Source: an uncultured Clostridia bacterium (GTDB lineage Bacteria > Bacillota > Clostridia > Oscillospirales > Ruminococcaceae). From it: a stretch of DNA of 64,000 nt. The stretch's first letter is position 1. Every line of letters starts with the position of its first letter. Below are positions 8,112-14,745 of this stretch, in pieces. The notes under the pieces were generated by a model. The model ran no database searches and had not been told where the DNA came from. It saw only the letters and a program-made list of their open reading frames with translations. Both the position numbers and the translations under genes were made by a program. The stretch spans positions 124,001-188,000 of the forward strand of contig CANQCL010000001.1 of NCBI GenBank assembly GCA_947589215.1. The letters are read 5' to 3'.

Positions 8112-8223
8112 ATAAAAAGAGAGTGCTGTACATGGGCAATTAAATTGCCTTAGCGGTTAACTCCCTAGTTGTTATAATAGAACAACCGAACTTTAGGAAG
8201 ATAGACGGTTGTTCTTCTTATTT
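8112..8223 (+). ncRNA. Antisense RNA of module A
   Basis: Predicted about 110-nt RNA from the 8078-8105 promoter to the hairpin at 8179-8215. It carries the shared 5' tag, a GGCAATTAAATTGCC stem-loop and GCGGTTAACTCCC, whose CTCCC can pair with the peptide mRNA Shine-Dalgarno. Start and end are inferred from promoter and terminator positions. Confidence 0.6.
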
Positions 8224-8241
8224 ATGTAATAAAAAGATTTC

Positions 8242-8331
8242 TTACTTTTGGTTACGAAATATTCCGTAGCACAGTGTGATAACACTGATAATAACACTCG
8301 TATAGCAAAATAGCTCCGAGTAACTTACCAT
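8242..8331 (-). CDS. Small hydrophobic toxin-like peptide, module A
   Basis: 29 residues: MVSYSELFCYTSVIISVITL then CYGIFRNQK. One membrane helix with a charged C-terminus, the layout of Fst/TxpA/holin-like type I toxins. RBS AAAGGGGGTGG sits in a CTCCCC-GAAA-GGGGG hairpin just upstream. Four of the six copies share a MxxYxELFxF-like start, and all six a hydrophobic core followed by a basic tail. Function inferred from architecture. Confidence 0.68.
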   Translation of the reverse strand: MVSYSELFCYTSVIISVITLCYGIFRNQK

Positions 8332-8522
8332 AGTTACCACCCCCTTTCGGGGAGAAAACCGCCTTACCGTTCATGTACAGCACTCTCTAATGCACATTAT
8401 AAATTAAAATAAATAATTTGTCAAATAATGAAGAATTAAAAGGTTTTAATTCTAAATTTTGGTTTCTAAAATTCTTGCTTCTAAATGCTTGACAAAATAA
8501 AATTATATGTTATAATATAAAT

Positions 8523-8637
8523 ATAAAAGAGAGTACTGCACATGGGCAATTAAATTGCCTTAGCGGTCTCTCCCAAAATGTGGTATTTAAGAAACACCGT
8601 TACTTTGAGAGAGTAAGGCGGTGTTTCTTATTTTTTA
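8523..8637 (+). ncRNA. Antisense RNA of module B
   Basis: Predicted about 115-nt RNA from the 8489-8516 promoter to the T run after 8629. Contains GGCAATTAAATTGCC and GCGGTCTCTCCC, the latter matching the anti-Shine-Dalgarno arm of its mRNA partner. Confidence 0.6.
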
Positions 8638-8660
8638 TGTTAAAACGCAAATTAGTTTTA

Positions 8661-8750
8661 TTACTTATTGCGATAAAAAATATTGAAACAAAGTGTGACA
8701 ATATTGATAACAAAATTCGCAAATAAAAATAAATCCGAATAGTTTATCAT
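8661..8750 (-). CDS. Small hydrophobic toxin-like peptide, module B
   Basis: 29 residues: MINYSDLFLFANFVINIVTL then CFNIFYRNK. RBS GGGAGGTGAGACA precedes the ATG, and its GGGAG is paired by CTCCC in the leader (loop TTTGG), a sequence change from copy A that keeps the hairpin. Same membrane-helix-plus-basic-tail layout as the other copies. Confidence 0.68.
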   Translation of the reverse strand: MINYSDLFLFANFVINIVTLCFNIFYRNK

Positions 8751-8869
8751 TGTCTCACCTCCCTCCAAAGGGAGAAAACCGCTCTACCGTTCATGTACAG
8801 CACTCTCTAATGCACATTATAAATTAAAATAAATTATTTGTCAAATAATAAAGAATTTTAAGACTTATT

Positions 8870-9006
8870 ACTTCTAATATTTTGCCTTTTTAATTATCCA
8901 TTGTCAATTGTCCATTATCCATTATCCATTAATAAGCCTGCCGTTATACAAACTATAACATTTTACAAACTTCTCAAAGGCAGACTGCGTGCAGGGCTCA
9001 GCCCTG
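8870..9006. repeat. Composite intergenic repeat running into the typA 3' end
   Basis: Starts with the tandem ATTATCCATTGTCAATTGTCC tract (8893-8930), then AATAAGCCTGCCGTTATACA, AAAGGCAGACTGCGTGCAGG, and the GCAGGGCTCAGCCCTGC hairpin (8991-9007). The typA stop codon (8998-9000) lies inside this hairpin. Confidence 0.75.
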
Positions 9007-10818
9007 CTTTGCTCTTTCTTTAGCCCTTAAACTGTTGTTAAGGGTTCTTTTTCTTATTCTAAGACTCTCAGGTGTTACCTCTAAAAGCTCGTCGTCAGCT
9101 AAGAACTCAAGGCAGTCCTCAAGGGAAAGTATTCTCGGCGGAATAAGTCTGAGTGCGTCGTCGCTGCCGCTTGCACGAGTGTTTGTTAAGTGCTTTTTCT
9201 TGCATACGTTTACCACCAAATCGTCAGACTTGGGCGACGCTCCTACAACCATACCCTCGTAGACCTCAGTTCCCGGAGTTATAAAAAGCTCTCCTCTTTC
9301 CTGTGCATTGAAAAGACCGTAGCCTACCGCAGTACCTGCCTCAAAAGCGACAAGCGAGCCTGTATTACGCCTTGAGATATCACCCTTGTACGGCTGATAC
9401 TCGGCAAAAACCGAGCTCATTATGCCCTCGCCTTTAGTGTCTGTCAGAAACTCGCTCTTGTAGCCGAACAACCCCCTCGCAGGAATCAAAAACTCAAGCT
9501 TCATTCTGCTGCCTACAGGGGTCATCTCCTGAAGCTCGCCCTTTCTTGAGCCCAGCTTTTCCATAACAGCGCCAACGTTATCGGCAGGAACGTCAACAAC
9601 AAGACGTTCAATAGGTTCGTTTAGCTTACCGCCTATCTCTTTAAATAAAACTCTAGGCGTTGAAACTGAAAGCTCATACCCCTCTCTGCGCATATTCTCG
9701 ATAAGAATTGAAAGGTGCATCTCACCACGACCCGCAACTCTGAAGCTGTCGGTAGTTTCGCCGTCAGATACTCTCAGAGAAACGTCCTTCAAAAGCTCTT
9801 TAAAGAGCCTGTCCCTAAGCTGTCGTGAGGTAACATACTTGCCCTCTCTGCCTGCAAACGGGCTGTTGTTTACCGAGAATGTCATCTCAACGGTAGGCTC
9901 AGAGATTTTTACAAAAGGTATAGGCTCAAAATTGCCGAACTCACAGATGGTATCGCCAATATAGATGTTCTCGATACCGCTTATGCAGACGATGTCGCCT
10001 GCCTTTGCGCTTTCGCAGGCAACACGGTTAAGACCCTCTATCTGGTACAGAGAAACTATCTTTCCCCTGTACTCTTTTTTTGTCTCGTGATAGTCTCCAA
10101 CAGAGACGTCCTGATTAACTCTTATCTCGCCACGTTCAATACGTCCGATAGCGATCCTGCCCACATAGTCGTTGTAGTCGATTGAAGATACGAGCATTTG
10201 CAGACTTCCGTTCTCGTCGCCTTCGGGTGCAGGAATGTAGTTTAAAATAGTGTCAAAGAGCGGTATTAGATCGGTTCCGACCTTATCCGCTGTGTACGAA
10301 GCCGTACCGTCTCTGCCTGAGCAGTATAAAAACGGGCTGTCCAGCTGTTCGTCGGTAGCGTCAAGGTCCATAAGCAGTTCTAAAACCTCGTCTTCCACCT
10401 CGCCCAATCTTGAATCGGGTCTGTCTATTTTGTTGACTACTACAATTACCTTGTGTCCCAGCTCAAGAGACTTCTGCAAAACAAATCTTGTCTGAGGCAT
10501 TGTACCCTCTGCTGCGTCGACGAGAAGAATAACGCCGTCAACCATTTTAAGAACACGCTCAACCTCTCCTCCGAAATCTGCGTGGCCGGGTGTGTCGATA
10601 ATGTTTATCTTAACATTCTTATAAACAACAGACGTGTTTTTTGCAAGTATTGTAATTCCACGCTCTCGCTCTATATCGTTGTTGTCCATAACTCTCTCGT
10701 TTACTACCTGATTTTCTCTGAAAGTACCGCTTTGCTTGAGCATCTCGTCGACAAGAGTGGTTTTACCGTGGTCAACGTGAGCGATAATTGCGATATTTCT
10801 TAGATCCTCTCTTAACAT
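8998..10818 (-). CDS. typA: Ribosome-associated GTPase TypA/BipA
   Basis: 606 residues, the normal length. Translation-factor GTPase motifs: [10 protein letters not shown] (13-22, G1), the RGITI switch, DTPGHADF (G3) and NKIDRP (G4). Domains II, III and V and the BipA C-terminal domain follow ([20 protein letters not shown]). TypA binds the 70S ribosome and helps 50S assembly and stress or cold growth. RBS GGAGGGATAAAGG precedes the ATG. The last codons (KQG-stop) lie in a repeat hairpin that also supplies the ung stop codon at 48049. Flanked on both sides by RNA modules, but itself an ordinary core gene. Confidence 0.97.
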   Translation of the reverse strand: MLREDLRNIAIIAHVDHGKTTLVDEMLKQSGTFRENQVVNERVMDNNDIERERGITILAKNTSVVYKNVKINIIDTPGHADFGGEVERVLKMVDGVILLVDAAEGTMPQTRFVLQKSLELGHKVIVVVNKIDRPDSRLGEVEDEVLELLMDLDATDEQLDSPFLYCSGRDGTASYTADKVGTDLIPLFDTILNYIPAPEGDENGSLQMLVSSIDYNDYVGRIAIGRIERGEIRVNQDVSVGDYHETKKEYRGKIVSLYQIEGLNRVACESAKAGDIVCISGIENIYIGDTICEFGNFEPIPFVKISEPTVEMTFSVNNSPFAGREGKYVTSRQLRDRLFKELLKDVSLRVSDGETTDSFRVAGRGEMHLSILIENMRREGYELSVSTPRVLFKEIGGKLNEPIERLVVDVPADNVGAVMEKLGSRKGELQEMTPVGSRMKLEFLIPARGLFGYKSEFLTDTKGEGIMSSVFAEYQPYKGDISRRNTGSLVAFEAGTAVGYGLFNAQERGELFITPGTEVYEGMVVGASPKSDDLVVNVCKKKHLTNTRASGSDDALRLIPPRILSLEDCLEFLADDELLEVTPESLRIRKRTLNNSLRAKERAKQG

Positions 10819-10894
10819 TCCTTTATCCCTCCGAATTTATTTCATATATCTAATAATTTATACGATCTTTCATTTGTTATTGCATAACTTTTTA

Positions 10895-10923
10895 ATTATA
10901 TCAGAAATTTGATAATAATGCAA
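10895..10923 (-). promoter_or_regulatory. typA promoter
   Basis: TTGCAT (10918-10923) and TATAAT (10895-10900) with 17-bp spacing, about 77 bp upstream of the typA ATG. Confidence 0.7.
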
Positions 10924-10955
10924 ATATCAGATTAAGGAATGTCCGCAATGCGGGA

Positions 10956-11729
10956 TCATATATAGTTACCGTACTTCTGCTTGCTTTGGATCTTCGGAAC
11001 ACGGTTAGTTATATACTCATCAAACTCGTCTAAGTCGTAAGAGTGTTCGGGCTGTTTATTTTTATCTTCAGCCAGCCACTTTCTTATAGTCAGGTCATAA
11101 TCGTTGTAGTGTTTTCCGCTTTGCTGACAGTATTCATCTGCCTTTTTGATATACTCATCAGTCTTATTCTTACCGAAGTCTTTAACAAGATTTGAATATT
11201 GGCTTTCGGTTAATTGTACCTTTTTATACTTGCCGTATTTTTTTAAAGAATTAATATCAGAGCTTTTTGATTTTTTAGGGTGTGAGGGAGCGGAGAAGTC
11301 TTTATCTAACTCTAAACTAACCTTACCTAAACTATCCTCTCCTAACCTGTGGCAACCATCTGTCAACCGTTGGCTGTCACTTGTTATACCAATGGTATAC
11401 AGTCCGTCTTTTTGCAGAGTGATCTGTTCCATTTCCTCTTGATTTTTTGTCGGAGAATATCTGTCTTTTCTTATGTAGTTATGAATCTTCCAATGCCTTA
11501 TTACAACTATTCCGCTTTCAAAAGCAATTATATATTTTTTTGCTATCAGCATTTTTAGATCATCATCTTTACAACACACATTTCTCATTATGGATTTTGG
11601 ATTATTAACAAAACCGTCGTCATCTGCCCTCATAGCAAGATGAAAATATAAAGCCTGTGCAGTCAGAGGCATATCAAGAAAGCAATCGCTGTCTATGACC
11701 GTTTTTGAAAACATTCTCCTTTCTGCCAT
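10956..11729 (-). CDS. Phage/ICE-type replication initiator (DnaD-like) protein
   Basis: 257 residues from the second in-frame ATG (11729), which has GAGGA at good spacing; the ATG two codons earlier sits on top of the Shine-Dalgarno. The N-terminus (RRMFSKTVIDSDCFLDMPLT, then YFHLAMRADDDGFV) is typical of replisome-organiser or initiator proteins of Firmicutes phages and conjugative elements: a winged-helix region followed by a Lys-rich linker and a C-terminal DnaD-like part (YGKYKKVQLTESQYSNLVKD, then DYDLTIRKWL). No helicase loader, integrase or other phage gene lies beside it, so it is an orphan remnant or a domesticated gene next to module C. Confidence 0.72.
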   Translation of the reverse strand: MAERRMFSKTVIDSDCFLDMPLTAQALYFHLAMRADDDGFVNNPKSIMRNVCCKDDDLKMLIAKKYIIAFESGIVVIRHWKIHNYIRKDRYSPTKNQEEMEQITLQKDGLYTIGITSDSQRLTDGCHRLGEDSLGKVSLELDKDFSAPSHPKKSKSSDINSLKKYGKYKKVQLTESQYSNLVKDFGKNKTDEYIKKADEYCQQSGKHYNDYDLTIRKWLAEDKNKQPEHSYDLDEFDEYITNRVPKIQSKQKYGNYI

Positions 11730-11771
11730 TATCATTCCTCTTTTCTATATTAGTTTTTCACTAATACTTAT

Positions 11772-11804
11772 AAAAAACAAAAAAGTTGCACGAAAAGATG
11801 CAAC
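11772..11804 (-). terminator. Terminator or attenuator upstream of the replication-initiator gene
   Basis: GTTGCA/TGCAAC stem (11785-11804) followed on the minus strand by TTTTTTGTTTTTT. It separates the initiator gene from module C or attenuates its own leader. Confidence 0.6.
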
Positions 11805-11823
11805 CTTTAAAATATTTACGAGT

Positions 11824-11940
11824 ATGAATTAATAAGTCCGCCGTTATACAAACCGTAGCCTCCAGTGTCACGCCGGTCTTGCTTTTGAATGGATAATTGA
11901 AAAAGGAAAAATATTAGAATCAACAAGTTTTAAAATTCTT
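11824..11940. repeat. Composite intergenic repeat flanking module C
   Basis: Contains GAATTAATAAGTCCGCCGTT, ATACAAACCGTAGCC, CGCCGGTCTTGCTT, ATGGATAATTGAAAA and the TATTAGAATCAACAAGTTTT segment that precedes the peptide-mRNA promoter in several modules. Confidence 0.65.
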
Positions 11941-12041
11941 TATTATTTGACAAAATATTTGTTTTAATTTATAATGTGCATTAGAGAGTGCTGTACATAA
12001 AAAGGCAGGCGGTTTCTCCCGTTAGATGGGAGGTGATGACC

Positions 12042-12131
12042 ATGATAAGTTATTCCGAATTATTTTTATTTGCGAATTTCGTTATTAGTGTTGTCACACT
12101 TTGTTTCAACATTTTTAATCATAAAAAGTAA
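12042..12131 (+). CDS. Small hydrophobic toxin-like peptide, module C
   Basis: 29 residues: MISYSELFLFANFVISVVTL then CFNIFNHKK. RBS GGGAGGTGA lies 6 nt upstream; its GGGAG pairs with CTCCC over a GTTAGAT loop. An in-frame ATG at 12036 overlaps the Shine-Dalgarno and is not the likely start. Closest in sequence to the module B peptide. Confidence 0.7.
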   Translation: MISYSELFLFANFVISVVTLCFNIFNHKK

Positions 12132-12142
12132 AATACTTTTTT

Positions 12143-12254
12143 ACTTAAAAACAAGAAACACCGCCTTACTTTCCCCAGTAACGGTGTTTCTTTACACTAC
12201 TACGGGAGAAACCGCCTAGGCATTAATTTGCCATGTGCAGCACTCTCTTTTTAT
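12143..12254 (-). ncRNA. Antisense RNA of module C
   Basis: Predicted about 110-nt RNA from the minus promoter at 12261-12288 to the T run left of 12153. Contains GGCGGTTTCTCCCG, identical over GGCGGTTTCTCCCGT to the leader arm of its own mRNA partner. Confidence 0.6.
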
Positions 12255-12409
12255 ATTTATATTATAACACATATTTTTCAAATGTCAAGCGTTTAGGAGC
12301 AAGATATTAATAGTATATTTTTCACCGTCCTGAAAATACTAACTTATATGACTAAATTCTTATTAATAATCTGAATTTGCTTTATCAAAATAATAAAGGG
12401 TGATAATAT

Positions 12410-13123
12410 ATGTTAGTTATAAAGGTAATAGGTGCGTCTCTGCTTTCTATTTTAATAATGTTTCTTATCTCAAAGCTTTTGGGTAACAAGCAGATATCCG
12501 AGCTGAATATGTTCGACTATATCAACGGAATAACTATAGGCTCTATTGCCGCCGAGCTTTCTATTTCCCGACAAGCCGATGAGATAATAACCGCCATTAT
12601 CGCAATGATAATTTACGGTCTTGTAGTGTTTCTTTTTTCAATCCTTACTATTAAATCAATAAAATGCCGACGCTTTTTCTCAGGAAGAACCTTGCTTTTG
12701 ATAGAAAACGGAAAAATCTACAGTAAAAACCTCATCAAGGCAAAGCTCGATATCAACGACCTTCTTACAAAGGCAAGAACGAACGGCTATTTCGACATTT
12801 CACAAATAAACTACGCTATTATGGAAAACAACGGTGAAATAAGCTTCTTCCCATGCTCTGAATACCGACCCGTAACAGCGGGTGATTTGAAGCTTGAGCC
12901 TATGCCTAAGCCCGAATACCTCAACATCAATATTATTATAGACGGCAAAGTTATGCGTCAGAATCTCAAATACTGCGGTGTCGACGAAACGTGGCTCAAC
13001 AAAGAACTTTCAGCAAGAGGAAAGAAAGTCAAGGACATTTTCTTAGCCACATTAGACCAAAATAACACTCTGCACTTATATGAATACCAAAACGAGAAGA
13101 ATTTGAAAAATATATTTGACTAG
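12410..13123 (+). CDS. DUF421 (YetF-family) membrane protein
   Basis: 237 residues. Three N-terminal membrane helices (about 3-22, 34-52, 58-82) include GNKQISELNMFDYINGITIGS, the family signature. The soluble part has the tandem DUF421 fold with GRTLLLIENGKI, LTKARTNGYFDISQINYAI and INIIIDGKVMRQNLK. Several members are implicated in spore-membrane traits in Bacillus, but the biochemical role is unknown. RBS AAAGGGTGA lies 7 nt upstream. It is monocistronic, and converges on maf with a 9-bp gap. Confidence 0.9.
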   Translation: MLVIKVIGASLLSILIMFLISKLLGNKQISELNMFDYINGITIGSIAAELSISRQADEIITAIIAMIIYGLVVFLFSILTIKSIKCRRFFSGRTLLLIENGKIYSKNLIKAKLDINDLLTKARTNGYFDISQINYAIMENNGEISFFPCSEYRPVTAGDLKLEPMPKPEYLNINIIIDGKVMRQNLKYCGVDETWLNKELSARGKKVKDIFLATLDQNNTLHLYEYQNEKNLKNIFD

Positions 13124-13132
13124 TTTGGTTTT

Positions 13133-13720
13133 CTATTCTTCAATGTAATTTAGAAATTCTATCATTTCTCTGTAGAGCCTCGAAACAGGCAGACCTACCA
13201 CGTTGTAAAAGTCTCCCGATATTTCTTTTACAAACACAGAGCCAAGACCTTGAATACCGTATCCTCCTGCTTTGTCATACGGCTCTCCCGACTGAACATA
13301 CTCGTCTATTTCGTCGTCGTCAAGCTCGTAGAAGGTAACGTCTGTAGAAGCGGAAAACGACATAGCTTTGTCTCCGCAGATTATGCATACTCCCGTTATG
13401 ACCTTGTGAGTTTTGTCCGACAGTAAAGCGAGCATATTTCTTGCTTGAGTTTCGTCTCTGGGCTTGCCTAAAACTCTCTCTCCCAGAACTACCGAAGTGT
13501 CACAGCCTATAACAATCGCATCGGGATAAGATTTTGCTATATCCTTTGCCTTCTGAGTTGCCAGAAACTCCGGCATCTCGTAAGGAGACAGCATTTTATA
13601 ATCGTCCTCATCAACGCTTGACGGCACTATCTCATATTCACCGAACAGATATTTAATCAGCGTTTTTCTTCTGGGTGATGCCGACGCCAATATCACCTTT
13701 TTATCTGTTTGTATTATCAT
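13133..13720 (-). CDS. maf: Maf-family nucleotide pyrophosphatase
   Basis: 195 residues from the ATG at 13720, chosen because AAGGAAGG lies 7 nt upstream and the product then begins MIIQTDKKVILASASPRRKT, the canonical Maf start. A longer in-frame reading to 13885 only adds repeat-derived and promoter sequence. Maf motifs: SASPRRKTL (about 12-20), VIGCDTSVVLG, LGKPRDETQA and GEPYDKAGGYGIQG. Maf proteins hydrolyse non-canonical or modified NTPs and are tied to septum control in Bacillus. Confidence 0.95.
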   Translation of the reverse strand: MIIQTDKKVILASASPRRKTLIKYLFGEYEIVPSSVDEDDYKMLSPYEMPEFLATQKAKDIAKSYPDAIVIGCDTSVVLGERVLGKPRDETQARNMLALLSDKTHKVITGVCIICGDKAMSFSASTDVTFYELDDDEIDEYVQSGEPYDKAGGYGIQGLGSVFVKEISGDFYNVVGLPVSRLYREMIEFLNYIEE

Positions 13721-13797
13721 ACCCAAACCTTCCTTAAAAGCGATACTACTTATCTTACTTATAAAATTTCCTGTAATAATGATTTTATCACAAAATA

Positions 13798-13960
13798 TAA
13801 AATTTAGCAAGCCAAAAGCAAGACCGGCGAGCCGCCGGTGGTTCTGCTGCCTATTAAAAGTTTTATTTAATGTTCTACGTTTCAAAACGACAGACTTTTA
13901 CTTTGTGGGAAAGATAAGTTCTAACTTCTTGCTCTAACTTCTATTCTCTAAAAGGTCACC
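13798..13960. repeat. Composite repeat fragment upstream of maf
   Basis: Holds AAGACCGGCGAGCCGCCGGT (13831-13850), then TAAGTTCTAACTTCTTGCTC and AAAGGTCACCCCTACCGGCA. The CCGGCG/CGCCGG palindrome is the same as at 25275 and 34800. Confidence 0.65.
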
Positions 13961-14042
13961 CCTACCGGCAGTGTTTTTCAACAATTTTAGTTGCCTTTTG
14001 CTAACTTGTTTTTGTGAAATGCTACAAACTTGAAAAATTGCG

Positions 14043-14071
14043 TTGACAAATACTGCGTAAAGTGGTATTCT
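14043..14071 (+). promoter_or_regulatory. feo operon promoter
   Basis: TTGACA (14043-14048) and TATTCT (14066-14071) with 17-bp spacing, about 93 bp upstream of feoA, followed directly by two GTTAG-N6-CTAAC operators. Confidence 0.75.
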
Positions 14072-14078
14072 TATCTTA

Positions 14079-14127
14079 GTTAGTTTTTGCTAACTTTTTT
14101 TAATGAACTGAGTTAGCTGTTTCTAAC
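14079..14127. promoter_or_regulatory. Two GTTAG-N6-CTAAC operators upstream of feoA
   Basis: GTTAGTTTTTGCTAAC (14079-14094) and GTTAGCTGTTTCTAAC (14112-14127) are identical in their 5-bp arms and 6-bp spacing, and lie just downstream of the -10 box, where a repressor would block transcription. A third copy lies upstream of feoB (14669-14684). Arm sequence resembles DtxR/IdeR/MntR-type metal-responsive boxes; the regulator is not in the window. Confidence 0.75.
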
Positions 14128-14163
14128 TAACATTTATGCTTAAACCAAAGAAAGAGATGAATT

Positions 14164-14379
14164 ATGATACCGTTAACTTTTGCAAATGTGGGCGAAAAAG
14201 TTTGTATAAAAAAGATAAAGGGTAAAGACGAAACAAGACGTTTTTTAGGTAATCTCGGCTTTGTCGAGAACGGAGAGATAATAATTGTTTCGGATAACGG
14301 CGGAAATCTGATAGTAAACGTCAAGAACACACGGGTAGCGATAAGCCGTGAAATGGCTAACAAAATTATAGTCGCTTAA
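14164..14379 (+). CDS. feoA: FeoA-domain protein (first copy)
   Basis: 71 residues forming one SH3-like FeoA domain: LTFANVGEKVCIKKIKG, RFLGNLGFVENGEIIIVSDN, GGNLIVNVKNTRVAISREMA. FeoA is a small cytosolic partner of the ferrous-iron transporter FeoB. AAGAGATGA provides the ribosome site. First gene of the feoA-feoA-feoB-Cys-rich operon; the second FeoA copy starts 45 bp later. The two copies differ clearly in sequence, so they may have separate roles. Confidence 0.92.
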   Translation: MIPLTFANVGEKVCIKKIKGKDETRRFLGNLGFVENGEIIIVSDNGGNLIVNVKNTRVAISREMANKIIVA

Positions 14380-14424
14380 ATTTTTACATATAATTAATTA
14401 AATAATGTTAAAGGAGAGATTTTA

Positions 14425-14646
14425 ATGCAAACACTAAAGGACGCCGTAATAGGTCAGACTGTAAAAGTGAAAAGGCTTCACGGCGAGGGTGCGGTTAAGC
14501 GCAGAATTATGGATATGGGCATCACCAAAGGAGTAGATGTGTACATAAGAAAGGTCGCTCCTCTCGGAGACCCGGTAGAGGTAACAGTAAGAGGCTACGA
14601 GCTTTCTCTTAGAAAAGCTGACGCAGAAATGATAGAAATTGAATAA
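14425..14646 (+). CDS. feoA: FeoA-domain protein (second copy)
   Basis: 73 residues, a second FeoA domain: LKDAVIGQTVKVKRLHGEGA, VKRRIMDMGITKGVDVYIRK, PLGDPVEVTVRGYELSLRKA. The MDMGITKG and VRGYELSLRK motifs are closer to the general FeoA consensus than those of the first copy. RBS AAAGGAGAG is 7 nt upstream. Paired FeoA genes before feoB are common in clostridia. Confidence 0.95.
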   Translation: MQTLKDAVIGQTVKVKRLHGEGAVKRRIMDMGITKGVDVYIRKVAPLGDPVEVTVRGYELSLRKADAEMIEIE

Positions 14647-14668
14647 GCTCGTTTCATTTTGCATATAA

Positions 14669-14684
14669 GTTAGCTATACCTAAC
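14669..14684. promoter_or_regulatory. Third GTTAG-N6-CTAAC operator, before feoB
   Basis: GTTAGCTATACCTAAC has the same arms and spacing as the two feoA-proximal sites, so feoB may be controlled a second time within the operon. Confidence 0.7.
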
Positions 14685-14704
14685 ACAATGTATATTAAAG
14701 AACT

Positions 14705-14730
14705 TAACGTGAAAAGGCTTATTCACGTTA
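14705..14730 (+). promoter_or_regulatory. Stem-loop just upstream of the feoB ribosome-binding site
   Basis: TAACGTGAA pairs perfectly with TTCACGTTA (9 bp, 8-nt loop AAGGCTTA), and the Shine-Dalgarno CGGAGG starts 3 nt later. No T run follows, so it is not a terminator; it may set mRNA processing or feoB translation. Confidence 0.55.
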
Positions 14731-14745
14731 GAACGGAGGAAAAAT

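Larger units (their letters stand above)
8078..8424. other. Convergent type I toxin-antitoxin-like module, copy A
   Basis: Plus-strand promoter TTGACA 8078-8083 / TATAAT 8100-8105 (16-bp spacing) drives the antisense RNA. Minus-strand promoter TTGACA 8419-8424 / TATAAT 8396-8401 (17 bp) drives the peptide mRNA. A perfect 17-bp inverted repeat, AGAGAGTGCTGTACATG (8118-8134 and 8372-8388), forms the 5' end of both RNAs. Both end at the shared hairpin AGAACAACCG/CGGTTGTTCT (8179-8215), T-flanked on both sides. Module A is followed head-to-tail by module B. Confidence 0.8.
8489..8844. other. Convergent type I toxin-antitoxin-like module, copy B
   Basis: Plus promoter TTGACA 8489-8494 / TATAAT 8511-8516 (16 bp); minus promoter TTGACA 8839-8844 / TATAAT 8816-8821 (17 bp). 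Inverted-repeat ends at 8528-8544 and 8792-8808. The shared terminator here is of the second type, AAGAAACACCG/CGGTGTTTCTT (8589-8629), with inner TTACT/AGTAA pairs extending the stem. Same orientation as copy A, 65 bp away. Confidence 0.8.
11947..12288. other. Convergent type I toxin-antitoxin-like module, copy C
   Basis: Peptide promoter on plus: TTGACA 11947-11952 / TATAAT 11970-11975 (17 bp). Antisense promoter on minus: TTGACA 12283-12288 / TATAAT 12261-12266 (16 bp). Inverted ends AGAGAGTGCTGTACAT (11983-11998) and the matching strand at 12232-12248. Shared terminator AAGAAACACCG/CGGTGTTTCTT (12153-12192). Opposite orientation to A and B. Confidence 0.8.

Noticed and set aside
8078-8844. 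Modules A and B as insertion sequences or MITEs of a transposase
   Set aside because: No clear target-site duplication or terminal sequence outside the promoters was found, so they are listed as RNA modules and mobility is left open.
13721-13885. N-terminal extension of maf by 55 codons
   Set aside because: The extension is read from repeat and promoter sequence; the ATG at 13720 has a good ribosome site and gives the canonical Maf start.
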